From Bacillota bacterium (GTDB lineage Bacteria; Bacillota; Clostridia; Lachnospirales; Cellulosilyticaceae), in the NCBI GenBank assembly GCA_023436395.1, contig JAEZJJ010000070.1, forward strand, positions 1-29,132: a stretch of 29,132 nt of DNA, in the 5' to 3' direction. The notes below the pieces were generated by a model. It had not been told where the DNA came from. It searched no databases and saw only the letters and a program-made list of their open reading frames with translations. Below are positions 6,570 through 14,013 of the stretch, piece after piece. Position numbers and translations under genes: made by a program. Numbering within the stretch: the stretch's first letter is position 1; each line of letters opens with the position of its first letter.

Positions 6570-7262
6570 ATGAAAACCATTGGATTAATAGGCGGTATGA
6601 GTTGGAAAAGTACAGTTACATATTATCAAATTATAAACGAAGTTATTAAGAGTGAATTGGGGGGATTACATTCTGCTAAAATACTTTTATATAGTGTAGA
6701 TTTTGATGAAATTGAGGCATGTCAAGCAAGTGGAGATTGGGGCAGAAGTGCAACTATCCTATCAGAAGTTGCAACTAAGCTAGAACTGGCTGGGGCAGAT
6801 TATATTGTTATTTGTACAAATACTATGCATAAAGTTGTTCCACAGATTCTAGATCACATTCATATTCCTATTATTCATATTGCTGAAGCAACAGCCAATG
6901 CCTTAAAAGAAAAACATATTTCTAAGGTCGCACTACTAGGTACAAAGTATACAATGACTCAAGATTTCTATAAGCAAAAATTAATTGATGCAGGTATTGA
7001 GGTTCTAATTCCCCCAGTACAAGATATTGAAATAATCAGCGGCATTATCTATGGTGAACTTTGCTTAGGTATCATTTCTAATGAGTCTAAAGCAAAGTAT
7101 CTTCGTATCATTAACGAGCTTGCTTTAAGAGGTGCCGAAGGTGTTATTTTAGGTTGTACAGAAATAGGATTGCTAGTTCAACAAAAGGATACCGTATTAC
7201 CTGTTTTTGATACAACTCAAATCCATGCTCGTGAGGCCGCACTACTAGCTATTCACTCTTAA
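6570..7262 (+). CDS. aspartate/glutamate racemase family, YgeA-like amino acid racemase
   Basis: The 230-residue protein is of standard length and has both catalytic cysteines of PLP-independent racemases: C82 in CTNTMHK and C196 in LGCTEIGLL. The opening IGLIGGMSWKSTVTYY, the GGLHSAKILLYSVDF stretch and the LPVFDTTQIHA end agree closely with what I know of E. coli YgeA, a broad-specificity racemase. It would interconvert L- and D-amino acids in the cytosol. A TAGGAGG site precedes the ATG, and the gene has its own promoter and stands alone after a terminator. It lies about 4 kb from a D/L-diaminopropionate lyase operon and a DauR-like regulator, so a D-amino acid theme is possible but unproven. 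Substrate unknown. Confidence 0.88.
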   Translation: MKTIGLIGGMSWKSTVTYYQIINEVIKSELGGLHSAKILLYSVDFDEIEACQASGDWGRSATILSEVATKLELAGADYIVICTNTMHKVVPQILDHIHIPIIHIAEATANALKEKHISKVALLGTKYTMTQDFYKQKLIDAGIEVLIPPVQDIEIISGIIYGELCLGIISNESKAKYLRIINELALRGAEGVILGCTEIGLLVQQKDTVLPVFDTTQIHAREAALLAIHS

Positions 7263-7293
7263 AACCAGATGACTCTATGAACGTTTTATGATC

Positions 7294-8001
7294 TTATCTT
7301 TTCCAAGGGCGCACCTGATCTAACCAACCTTTTTCCTTCCAGTAGCTTACGTCTACTGGATTAGGCGCCCAGGTCTTATTCATCATACGCATTAAATAAA
7401 ATAACGCTTTCACTTTTAGTCTTGGTCTAACCTTCTTACTGCCTTGTTCTAGTTTTCTAACAAGCTTATTTACTTGTTGTTCTATTTCTTCTCTCATCTT
7501 CTCATTGACTTCACTATATTTACCTGCTGCAACTGCTTTCTTAAGATGATAAACTTTAGCAACCCCCCAGTAATCTAATGAATCCTGTATATCTTTTATA
7601 GTACTTTTCGTCCCTGCACCTGCTGCTGTTGTAACAATTAGGGCTTGTTTACTAAACATCCCTGGATGGGGCCTATGGGACATCCAAGCATACGACAAAT
7701 GATCTAATAAAGCTTTAAGCTGAGCTGATACATGAAAAGCATAGACAGGACTTGCAAAAATCAGTAATTCACTCTCTTCCATTGCCTGTGTAATAGGTTT
7801 AAGCATCTGAAACTCTGGACATTTTTCTTCACTGACACTCATACAAGTACAACACCCTCTGCAAAAATGTGGCATATCATCTGGCATGAAAAACTCCCAT
7901 ACCTGATCTCCCTGAGCAAGTTTTTGAATGACCTTCTTAACAATTTGATAGGTTGTTGAAGTTTCTTTTTTATTATTCCCATATACAACTGTGATTTTCA
8001 T
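7294..8001 (-). CDS. flavodoxin-fold NAD(P)H oxidoreductase with iron-sulfur flavoprotein motif
   Basis: The ATG at 8001 has an AAGGGTGGG site; a GTG at 8010 is an alternative start. The N terminus (MKITVVYGNNKKETSTTYQI) and FASPVYAFHVSAQLKALLDH are typical of the FMN reductase/flavodoxin-like fold. Between them CRGCCTCMSVSEEKC (near residues 45-60) fits the compact CX2CX2CX7C ligand spacing of archaeal and clostridial iron-sulfur flavoproteins, so a 4Fe-4S cluster is plausible beside FMN. After the core there is a basic C-terminal extension of roughly 50 residues containing a hydrophobic LFYLMRMM patch, which I do not recognise. It is last in an operon with a membrane protein and a TetR regulator, suggesting a role in redox defence or detoxification of a compound sensed by that regulator. 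Confidence 0.8.
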   Translation of the reverse strand: MKITVVYGNNKKETSTTYQIVKKVIQKLAQGDQVWEFFMPDDMPHFCRGCCTCMSVSEEKCPEFQMLKPITQAMEESELLIFASPVYAFHVSAQLKALLDHLSYAWMSHRPHPGMFSKQALIVTTAAGAGTKSTIKDIQDSLDYWGVAKVYHLKKAVAAGKYSEVNEKMREEIEQQVNKLVRKLEQGSKKVRPRLKVKALFYLMRMMNKTWAPNPVDVSYWKEKGWLDQVRPWKR

Positions 8002-8066
8002 TCTACCCACCCTTTTCTATCTATGTTAAGTTTTCTTCTTTACATACTTCTATGTTTTTTATTCTC

Positions 8067-8711
8067 TTAATCCTCTTCCTTGCTATATATTCTAGCAAAC
8101 TGTCTCACATGTTTCTCCAGTAAGCTGATACCTTCTTCTTTTTTCTCTTCTTGGTTATCATATAATGTGAGCATTAGAAAAATAGGTGCATAAAACTGCA
8201 TTGCCATAACATGAGGATCACAGGGCTTAAAGCCTCCCCTTTCAATCATTGTCTCAAATAAATGAGTTTGAAATGTTAGTACATCCTCTATAAAAAAGGC
8301 CTTAAACATTGCTCCTGCTTTACTACTTCTATACTGTTCTATGGTAAGCATTTGTCTAAATTTCCTTGCCACCTCATCATTAAGGAAAAAGATATAGCAT
8401 CCCTTTGCTACTGAAACTAATAATTCCTCACTCATATGCATATACTGCTCAGCCACTTTTTTCACATCTCCACTTGGCATTTGAATTTTTGTCATTTCAC
8501 TATTGTAATGCCCGCTCATTTCTAACATGATTTTTTCAAATATCTCTTCTTTGCTTTGGTAGTGTTTATAAAGAGAAGCCGCTTTAATACCTACTGCTTC
8601 TGCTATATCACGCATAGATACGCCTTCATATCCCTTTTGAGCAAACAAAGCAAGCGCCTCTTCCCAAATGATTGTTTTAGTATCTCTCTTTATTCCTTCT
8701 GTACTAGCCAT
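8067..8711 (-). CDS. TetR/AcrR family transcriptional regulator
   Basis: The 214-residue protein has the N-terminal TetR DNA-binding domain: ALALFAQKGYEGVSMRDIAE followed by AVGIKAASLYKHYQSKEEIF, at about residues 15-60. The variable C-terminal part is a helical ligand-binding and dimerisation domain. A GAGGAA site precedes the ATG. It sits between the membrane protein gene (38 bases upstream) and the flavoprotein gene (65 bases downstream). It probably represses its own operon through the paired CTAACA-N2-TGTTAG sites at 9187-9226. Ligand unknown. Confidence 0.9.
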   Translation of the reverse strand: MASTEGIKRDTKTIIWEEALALFAQKGYEGVSMRDIAEAVGIKAASLYKHYQSKEEIFEKIMLEMSGHYNSEMTKIQMPSGDVKKVAEQYMHMSEELLVSVAKGCYIFFLNDEVARKFRQMLTIEQYRSSKAGAMFKAFFIEDVLTFQTHLFETMIERGGFKPCDPHVMAMQFYAPIFLMLTLYDNQEEKKEEGISLLEKHVRQFARIYSKEED

Positions 8712-8749
8712 ATTTTATTCCTCTTTCTTCTAGTTGTTTTCTTACCTTC

Positions 8750-9169
8750 CTATCTTAAAAACAGTCTAGAAATTTCTATTACTAAAGATTTAAAAATCAC
8801 ATCACACCCTAGAATAAAAAAGATTATTTTTCTATGCTGTTGCTTTTTTAATACTAAGGTACCAAGTGCACAAAGTGCTATAATGGCTCCTCCTATACAA
8901 CATAATGTAGATTGAATACTTACTAATGAAAATAATCCCCCTGCCACACTAGCATCCATACTATTTTGTACAGATAAATGATAACCATCTCTAGTTGCTA
9001 CAAAACAGCATACAATAAGACCATATCCCAATAAAATGGCGATCCATTTCCCCCATTTTTCAATTTTCTTGTGCTGAATAAACATATAAATGACATAAAC
9101 CCATAAACCTACTACCAAAAACGTACTCATTGTTGTTACTAAATCTCCCACATATAAATTCATTTTCAT
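8750..9169 (-). CDS. small four-helix membrane protein of unknown function
   Basis: The 139-residue product has four apparent membrane segments: about residues 14-31 (FLVVGLWVYVIYMFI), 42-58 (WIAILLGYGLIVCCFVA), 78-106 (a long hydrophobic run including CCIGGAIIALCALGTLVL) and 114-134 (IIFFILGCDVIFKSLVI). Several Cys residues lie within helices. I do not recognise the family. It is the first gene after the TetR-controlled promoter, so it is coregulated with a TetR regulator and a flavoprotein; an integral redox or resistance protein is possible. A second in-frame ATG at 9163 has a similar claim to the ribosome site AAAGGA. Confidence 0.75.
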   Translation of the reverse strand: MKMNLYVGDLVTTMSTFLVVGLWVYVIYMFIQHKKIEKWGKWIAILLGYGLIVCCFVATRDGYHLSVQNSMDASVAGGLFSLVSIQSTLCCIGGAIIALCALGTLVLKKQQHRKIIFFILGCDVIFKSLVIEISRLFLR

Positions 9170-9184
9170 TTTCCTTTCTATTTA

Positions 9185-9233
9185 AGCTAACACTTGTTAG
9201 TTTTAATATAAGCTAACAAGTGTTAGCTGTCAA
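9185..9233 (-). promoter_or_regulatory. promoter overlapped by a pair of TetR-type operators
   Basis: On the minus strand TTGACA (9228-9233) and TATATT (9205-9210) are separated by exactly 17 bases. A 16-base perfect inverted repeat (9185-9200 and 9213-9228) contains two 14-base dyads CTAACA-N2-TGTTAG at 9187-9200 and 9213-9226, whose centres are 26 bases apart. One dyad fills the promoter spacer and the other covers the start region. This is a textbook layout for repression by the TetR protein encoded in the operon. Confidence 0.82.
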
Positions 9234-9269
9234 TATTTTTTTATTATTTATTTTATTCTCATAACAAAT

Positions 9270-9316
9270 AAATCCCGAAATACTTATATCATAAAATAAT
9301 AAGCATTTCGGGATTT
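9270..9316 (-). terminator. intrinsic terminator after degV
   Basis: AAATCCCGAAAT (9270-9281) pairs perfectly with 9305-9316, and the stem continues with CTTAT/ATAAG after one mismatch. It lies 9 bases past the degV stop codon. T-rich sequence occurs on both sides, so it may work in both directions. Confidence 0.75.
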
Positions 9317-9325
9317 CTATTTTTC

Positions 9326-10162
9326 TTAACGGGCTATAAAAGCTACACCAATAGCTCCTGGTCCTGCATGTGTACCTACTGTACTTCCTATACATAGTGT
9401 ATAATTATCTTTTACATCATAAACCTCATGAATCATCTCTTTAAGCGGCACAAGTGCTTCCTCAGCCATAGAATGTCCAAATACTACGGTATGTTCTGTA
9501 TTTATATCTTGTTCTTCTAGATAATTCATAATGAATTTATACATTTTTTTCTGACCACGTTCTTTTCCAAGGACCTGAACAATTCCATCTTTAACTTGTA
9601 CAATAGGCTTAATACCTAAAGCTGTTCCTACTATAGCACTTGCAGCTGATATTCTACCACCTTTTTGTAAATATTTTAGTGTATCAACAATCGCCACAAG
9701 TCTTACTTTTTCTTTAAGCACTTCAATCTGTTTTACAATTTCTAGGGCACTTAAGCCTTTGTCTCTTAGTCTAACAGCTTCATTAACTAATAAAGCCAAA
9801 CCAAGGGTTACATTTTGAGAATCAATTAAATGAATTTTTTCTGATTCTAACATATCTTTAGCAATAACTGCAGACTGATAAGTCCCACTTAATTGAGAAG
9901 ATAATAAAATAGCAATGATTTCATCACCTTGATCTAAATATTTCTTAAACACCTTCTCAAATGTATCTGGATTAATTTGTGTTGTCGTTGGCAATTCTTT
10001 TTCTACTGCTAATTTTTCATAAAATTCTTCTGTTGTTAAATCAACACCATCTGTGTAATGAGTGGTTCCATACAATACTTGTAATGGAATAATGTCAATT
10101 CCAAGTGTCTCCTGATCTTGTTTTGATAAGTCACATGTGCTATCTGTAATAATTCTAATCAT
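9326..10162 (-). CDS. DegV family fatty-acid-binding protein (FakB-like)
   Basis: The 278-residue protein has the full DegV two-domain length. It opens with IRIITDSTCDLS and contains TSQ-type substrate segments (TTTQINPDTF), LLSSQLSGTYQSA, LKYLQKGGRIS near residue 165, and a C-terminal HAGPGAIGVAF. DegV/FakB proteins bind a fatty acid and present it to the kinase FakA for phosphorylation and use in phospholipid synthesis. No fakA is in the window, so it acts with a partner elsewhere. It is transcribed alone between its own promoter (10263-10291) and a terminator. Family assignment is firm; ligand preference is not visible. Confidence 0.9.
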   Translation of the reverse strand: MIRIITDSTCDLSKQDQETLGIDIIPLQVLYGTTHYTDGVDLTTEEFYEKLAVEKELPTTTQINPDTFEKVFKKYLDQGDEIIAILLSSQLSGTYQSAVIAKDMLESEKIHLIDSQNVTLGLALLVNEAVRLRDKGLSALEIVKQIEVLKEKVRLVAIVDTLKYLQKGGRISAASAIVGTALGIKPIVQVKDGIVQVLGKERGQKKMYKFIMNYLEEQDINTEHTVVFGHSMAEEALVPLKEMIHEVYDVKDNYTLCIGSTVGTHAGPGAIGVAFIAR

Positions 10163-10239
10163 TTCTTTGTCCTTCCCTCATTAGTATTATGTCATTAATT
10201 TATCTCTATCTCTCTTTATTTATACGTTATTCTTATTTA

Positions 10240-10291
10240 CTTTGATAATCAAAGTTTTGTTTATCATAACTTTTTTTACTTTATTTGTCAA
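10240..10291 (-). promoter_or_regulatory. degV promoter with a 7-1-7 palindrome at the start site
   Basis: On the minus strand TTGACA (10286-10291) and TATGAT (10263-10268) have a 17-base spacer. Immediately downstream CTTTGATAATCAAAG (10240-10254) is a perfect 7-1-7 palindrome spanning the predicted transcription start. It does not match a binding site I can name; a local repressor operator is likely. Confidence 0.6.
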
Positions 10292-10343
10292 CACATTGTA
10301 GAGTAAAACCTTATTCTTTCTAGCTATTTTCCTTTTATATTGC

Positions 10344-10372
10344 TTGAAGTCCTTTTTCTTAATTGCTATTAT
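10344..10372 (+). promoter_or_regulatory. probable nagA promoter
   Basis: TTGAAG (10344-10349), a 17-base spacer and TATTAT (10367-10372) lie about 40 bases before the nagA ATG. The overlapping TATAAT at 10370 would need a 20-base spacer. Confidence 0.45.
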
Positions 10373-10410
10373 AATAACAAAATAACACGCCTACTATTTA
10401 AGAAAGGGAA

Positions 10411-11553
10411 ATGACTATGCATATTGCAAACGGTCTTATATTTACAGATTCTTGCACTTTTGAGAAAAAAGATATTCTTATTACTCAAGATAAAATCATG
10501 GCTCTACTCCCTCCCAATAGCCCACCAGTTGAATCTATAGCACTCTATGATGCTACTGATTGCTATGTGATTCCTGGACTTACAGATATTCACTTTCATG
10601 GTTGCATGGGCCATGACTTTTGTGAGGGTACAGTGGAAGCTCTAGCTGCTATCGCTTCCTATGAATTAAGGCAGGGCATTACCACTATTTGTCCAGCTAC
10701 AATGGCCTTACCAGAGCATCAGTTAATTAAAATCTGTAAGGTGGCTTCTAACTATAAACCTACTCTACTTGGGGCAACTTTGTGTGGTATTAATCTAGAA
10801 GGTCCTTTTCTTTCCTTTAATAAACGAGGGGCACAGAATGCAGATTATCTTCATCGCCCTGATATTTCTATGCTAGATAGACTTTTGACAGCTTCTTATC
10901 ACCTCATTAAGTTAGTTGCTATTGCCCCTGAGGAAGAAGGTGCCTATGAATGTATTGCTACATTTAAAGATCAAGTTACCTTTTCTCTCGCACATACTTC
11001 AGCTGATTACACCATTGCCATGAAAGCCTTTGAAATGGGTGCTTGCCATGTCACTCATCTCTATAATGCGATGCCAGCCTTTTCCCACCGTGCTCCAGGT
11101 CTTATAGGTGCTGCCTTTGATACACCTCATTGTATGGTAGAACTGATTTGTGATGGTGTCCATATTTCCCCTTCTGTAGTACGTGCTACTTTCAAACTTT
11201 TCGGTGATGAACGTATCGTATTAATTAGTGATAGTATGATGGCTTGTGGCATGCCTAATGGAACTTATTCCTTAGGGGGGCAAACTGTAACAGTCGCTCA
11301 AAATACTGCTACATTAGAAGATGGTACAATTGCCGGTAGTGCCATGCATCTTATGGACTGCGTACGTACTGCCATCAAAATGGGCATTCCTATGGAAAGT
11401 GCTATTAAAGCTGCTACCCTAAATCCCGCTAAAGCCATTGGCATTCATCAAAATTATGGGAGTATTACACCTCATAAAGTTGCTAATCTCCTTATTCTTA
11501 GTAAAGATTTATCTATTAAAGATATTTTCTTTAATGGCATACTACTTAAATAA
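10411..11553 (+). CDS. nagA: N-acetylglucosamine-6-phosphate deacetylase
   Basis: The 380-residue amidohydrolase has the expected length and motif order: HFHG (H61, H63), NLEGPF with metal-binding E130, AHT with H195, HLYNAM with H216, CDGVH with H251, and LISDSMMACGMP with catalytic D274. The end carries ATLNPAKAIGIHQNYGSIT, typical of the family. It removes acetate from GlcNAc-6-phosphate to give glucosamine-6-phosphate in amino sugar use and wall recycling. A GAAAGGG site precedes the ATG. Unlike many genomes, nagB and a GntR-type regulator are not adjacent; the gene stands alone between its own promoter and a strong terminator. Confidence 0.93.
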   Translation: MTMHIANGLIFTDSCTFEKKDILITQDKIMALLPPNSPPVESIALYDATDCYVIPGLTDIHFHGCMGHDFCEGTVEALAAIASYELRQGITTICPATMALPEHQLIKICKVASNYKPTLLGATLCGINLEGPFLSFNKRGAQNADYLHRPDISMLDRLLTASYHLIKLVAIAPEEEGAYECIATFKDQVTFSLAHTSADYTIAMKAFEMGACHVTHLYNAMPAFSHRAPGLIGAAFDTPHCMVELICDGVHISPSVVRATFKLFGDERIVLISDSMMACGMPNGTYSLGGQTVTVAQNTATLEDGTIAGSAMHLMDCVRTAIKMGIPMESAIKAATLNPAKAIGIHQNYGSITPHKVANLLILSKDLSIKDIFFNGILLK

Positions 11554-11559
11554 CAAAGC

Positions 11560-11607
11560 AAGGGGCTATTCTCGGATTAATTTAAATTAATTCGGGAATA
11601 GCCCCTT
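11560..11607 (+). terminator. strong terminator after nagA
   Basis: A 23-bp stem (11560-11582 with 11585-11607, two G-T wobbles) includes GGGGCTATTC pairing with GAATAGCCCC. It starts 7 bases after the nagA stop. It may also serve the convergent DUF2325 gene. Confidence 0.85.
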
Positions 11608-11646
11608 ACTTTATACTCATTTAGGCTTTTTCTTTAAGATTAAGCC

Positions 11647-11934
11647 TTATTCCTGATTACACACTTTATCTAAAATGTCATTTAAAGCACTCCCACTACT
11701 TGTATGACTTCTTATAACTTCCGCCTTATTTCTCTCTGCCTCTGTAACAGCACACCTTACCATTTTATGAGAAACTGTATTGGTAAATAAGACTATCAGG
11801 TCTGGACATCCTATTTGATTACGCATTTTGGCTGACATTTGCGTAAATATTTTTGCCTTACAATTATAGGCTTTACATATTTTCTTATACTCGCAAACCA
11901 TTCTGTCATGCCCCCCAATAATTACAACACTCAT
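11647..11934 (-). CDS. DUF2325 family protein
   Basis: The 95-residue protein has the DUF2325 pattern: SVVIIGGHDRMVCEYKKICK at the start, a central CPDLIVLFTNTVSHKMV, and a C-terminal SHTSSGSALNDIL. The function of the family is not established; related short proteins are often seen near iron or metal transport genes. It contains four or more Cys and two conserved His. A GGGAGG site precedes the ATG. It is monocistronic, with a well-formed promoter flanked by two Fur-box-like sequences, which suggests iron-dependent control. Confidence 0.85.
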   Translation of the reverse strand: MSVVIIGGHDRMVCEYKKICKAYNCKAKIFTQMSAKMRNQIGCPDLIVLFTNTVSHKMVRCAVTEAERNKAEVIRSHTSSGSALNDILDKVCNQE

Positions 11935-11967
11935 TATTTAATCCTCCCTAAACAGCCCTCACTTATT

Positions 11968-12035
11968 TGAAATTCATTATCATTATTATAAACAATCTCT
12001 TTTAGTTTTTCAAGATATATTGATAATTATTCTCA
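11968..12035 (-). promoter_or_regulatory. DUF2325 promoter with two Fur-box-like sites
   Basis: On the minus strand TTGAAA (12008-12013), 17 bases, then TATAAT (11985-11990). The 15-mer at 12021-12035, TGATAATTATTCTCA, matches the Bacillus-type 7-1-7 Fur consensus TGATAATNATTATCA at 13 of 14 defined positions. The minus-strand 15-mer at 11968-11982, TGATAATGAATTTCA, matches at 12 of 14 and spans the start point. One site lies upstream of the -35 and one downstream of the -10. Confidence 0.7.
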
Positions 12036-12165
12036 AATTACAAGTAAATAACCTGCTAGGTTCATTAATTAGGTGTACTTAGCCAAGGTTACTTCATAAA
12101 CATATCCTATTATATGCTTCTCTATATTACATCCAGTTATGTCTATCTTCCTTTTTTTATCTTAT

Positions 12166-13704
12166 CTATTGTATTTCATTTAAAATTTCTTGTATTTGTT
12201 CAGCATTATTTCCTAATCTTTGAGCTTTACCAAGTTCTTCTTTTGCCAATTCCATTTTCCCTTGGTTATAATAAATCACACCTAATAGGTAATGGCCATT
12301 TTCAGGGCTTATCTCAATAAGTGCTTCACAATAAGGGATTGCCTCTTCATATTTTCCTTGAATACCTTGCGCTCTAATAAGCGACCACAATACTGTTACT
12401 TGATTGGTTTCATAGCGTGAGCCTTCTTTAAGGATCTCTTTAGCAACTTTCTCAACTTGAGCCCACTCTTCATTATTTTCTAGTATTTCCAGTGTATTCA
12501 TCTTACGTATTACAGTACTTTCAGAATTTGTAAAGCCATAAATCCCACCCCCTATAAAGAGCAAGCTAAGGACTCCACCATAGAGAAGTTTATTAAAATA
12601 CCAACGTTTTTCCTTCACTTTTGCCACTAATCCAATACCTAAGAATCCTCCTACTAATCCCCCTAAATGTGCAAAGTTATCAATCCCCGTACTGGCAAAG
12701 CCATAAGCCAGATTAAAAAGAATCGTAGTAATAATATCCCTTCCAAAATAAGTCTTAAATTGAAGAGGTCTCTCTAGCCCAAAGTATAAAAGCACACCCA
12801 TTAATCCAAATATAGCTCCAGAAGCCCCCACTGATGGTCCTGGCACAAATACAAAACTACATAGATTACCTAAAATCCCTGCCAATAAATAAATAGTTAT
12901 AAATTTACCTCTTCCATACATACGTTCTACTAAACCACCTATCATGAATAGAGAATAGCAGTTAACAAACAAATGCATTAAACTACCATGTAAGAATATA
13001 GGAGTAATAAAGCGCCAATAGTCTCCTTCTAAAATAAGACTATTGACCTTGGCCCCATAGCGCATAATAAGTTCCCCATAACTTATGCCACTCTTTTTTT
13101 CATACAAACTGACTGCTAAATAAACTAAAATATTAATAGCAATTAAGCTATAGGTAACGACTGGCTTCTTTACCTCATAACTGATTTGATAATCCTTCTC
13201 TTTATTGATTACTGCTTCTTCAATGGCTAGTTCATCATATTTTTTAGAACTTGTTTCATTAAGTGATTCTCTTAAAACCTTTAATAAACCTTTATCTGAA
13301 CTAGGCCTACTAAATAATCTATATACTTGGTTATTCTTAAAGTCTACCACAAAACATTTTAAGGCTTTATGATCTGCCACAGATTGTGTTTGCCTTTCTT
13401 CTAATAATCTAAGTGTTTCCTCTTGTATCCCTTCTGGGAAAATTAATATATTATAAGCAAAGGTCTTGTTTTCTTCTTGAATACGTAATAATCTTTCATC
13501 TTTACTACTTGATAAATGATCTATATCTATAGTTGGCAAGCCACTTACATTTAGTATTTGTATATAAGTTACATACTGACCATCTTGCTTAATGAGTACA
13601 TTCTTATTGCCAATAGCAATCCTTCCTTCTTCATTTACAGCTAATAAGTAATCTTTCTCCACAATGAGTCTTTTAACTAATCTCTCTATAAATACTTGTT
13701 CCAT
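12166..13704 (-). CDS. rhomboid intramembrane serine protease with N-terminal globular and C-terminal TPR domains (GluP/YqgP-like)
   Basis: The 512-residue protein matches the three-part layout and length of B. subtilis YqgP/GluP (about 507). Residues 1-180 are soluble. A rhomboid core of about 185-390 has the oxyanion-region HLFVNCYS (N248), catalytic S295 in GASGAIFGLMG and H346 in IDNFAHLGGLVGG. Residues about 405-512 hold TPR-like helices (for example GKYEEAIPYCEALIEISPEN). It would cleave membrane proteins within the bilayer; the B. subtilis relative is linked to quality control of a magnesium transporter. The ATG has a GAGAGGAAG site. It is transcribed alone. Catalytic residues are intact, so it is expected to be active. 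Confidence 0.9.
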   Translation of the reverse strand: MEQVFIERLVKRLIVEKDYLLAVNEEGRIAIGNKNVLIKQDGQYVTYIQILNVSGLPTIDIDHLSSSKDERLLRIQEENKTFAYNILIFPEGIQEETLRLLEERQTQSVADHKALKCFVVDFKNNQVYRLFSRPSSDKGLLKVLRESLNETSSKKYDELAIEEAVINKEKDYQISYEVKKPVVTYSLIAINILVYLAVSLYEKKSGISYGELIMRYGAKVNSLILEGDYWRFITPIFLHGSLMHLFVNCYSLFMIGGLVERMYGRGKFITIYLLAGILGNLCSFVFVPGPSVGASGAIFGLMGVLLYFGLERPLQFKTYFGRDIITTILFNLAYGFASTGIDNFAHLGGLVGGFLGIGLVAKVKEKRWYFNKLLYGGVLSLLFIGGGIYGFTNSESTVIRKMNTLEILENNEEWAQVEKVAKEILKEGSRYETNQVTVLWSLIRAQGIQGKYEEAIPYCEALIEISPENGHYLLGVIYYNQGKMELAKEELGKAQRLGNNAEQIQEILNEIQ

Positions 13705-14013
13705 AGCTTCCTCTCTTCATTCTATTTTCTCTTGATAGCATCACTATCTTCTATTTAACTTGATTAATGATATGTTTAAACTTTCCACTTTTAGGATGTT
13801 GTTGTGGTAACTGATCTGATAATATACATTCTACAGTTATCGCCCCATATATTGCAATAAATGTTTTTATCATATGCTTTGCCTTCTCAAATGCCTCATT
13901 TACAGTTATATTTTTTGTAGGTAGTATATATTCAAATATTCTATTAATTAAAATAAGGTTGTATAAGTTTTTGCCTGAAAACTTATACAACCTTATTTTT
14001 ATACTTACCTTCT
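13705..14013. other. intergenic region with a doubtful short reading frame
   Basis: This 309-base gap holds the long hairpin at 13950-13999 and the leader of the rhomboid gene. A minus-strand frame runs 13751-13990, but its only long start is a TTG inside the hairpin, with no ribosome site. An internal ATG at 13873 with GAGAAGG 8 bases upstream would encode 40 residues ending in KSGKFKHIINQVK, unlike anything I know. I do not call a gene. Confidence 0.4.
13950..13999 (-). terminator. 22-bp perfect hairpin after the FliB-family gene
   Basis: 13950-13971 and 13978-13999 are perfectly complementary over 22 bases around a TGCCTG loop, with A runs on one side and T runs on the other. It lies 14 bases past the stop of the FliB-family gene and looks like its terminator. 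Confidence 0.8.

Noticed and set aside
9213..9395. Minus-strand 60-codon frame overlapping the end of degV
   Set aside because: It lies in another frame of degV and runs through the degV terminator and the TetR operator region; the composition is not protein-like.
13751..13990. Minus-strand 79-codon frame
   Set aside because: Its long form starts at a TTG inside a hairpin without a ribosome site. A 40-codon version is possible, but I cannot support it.
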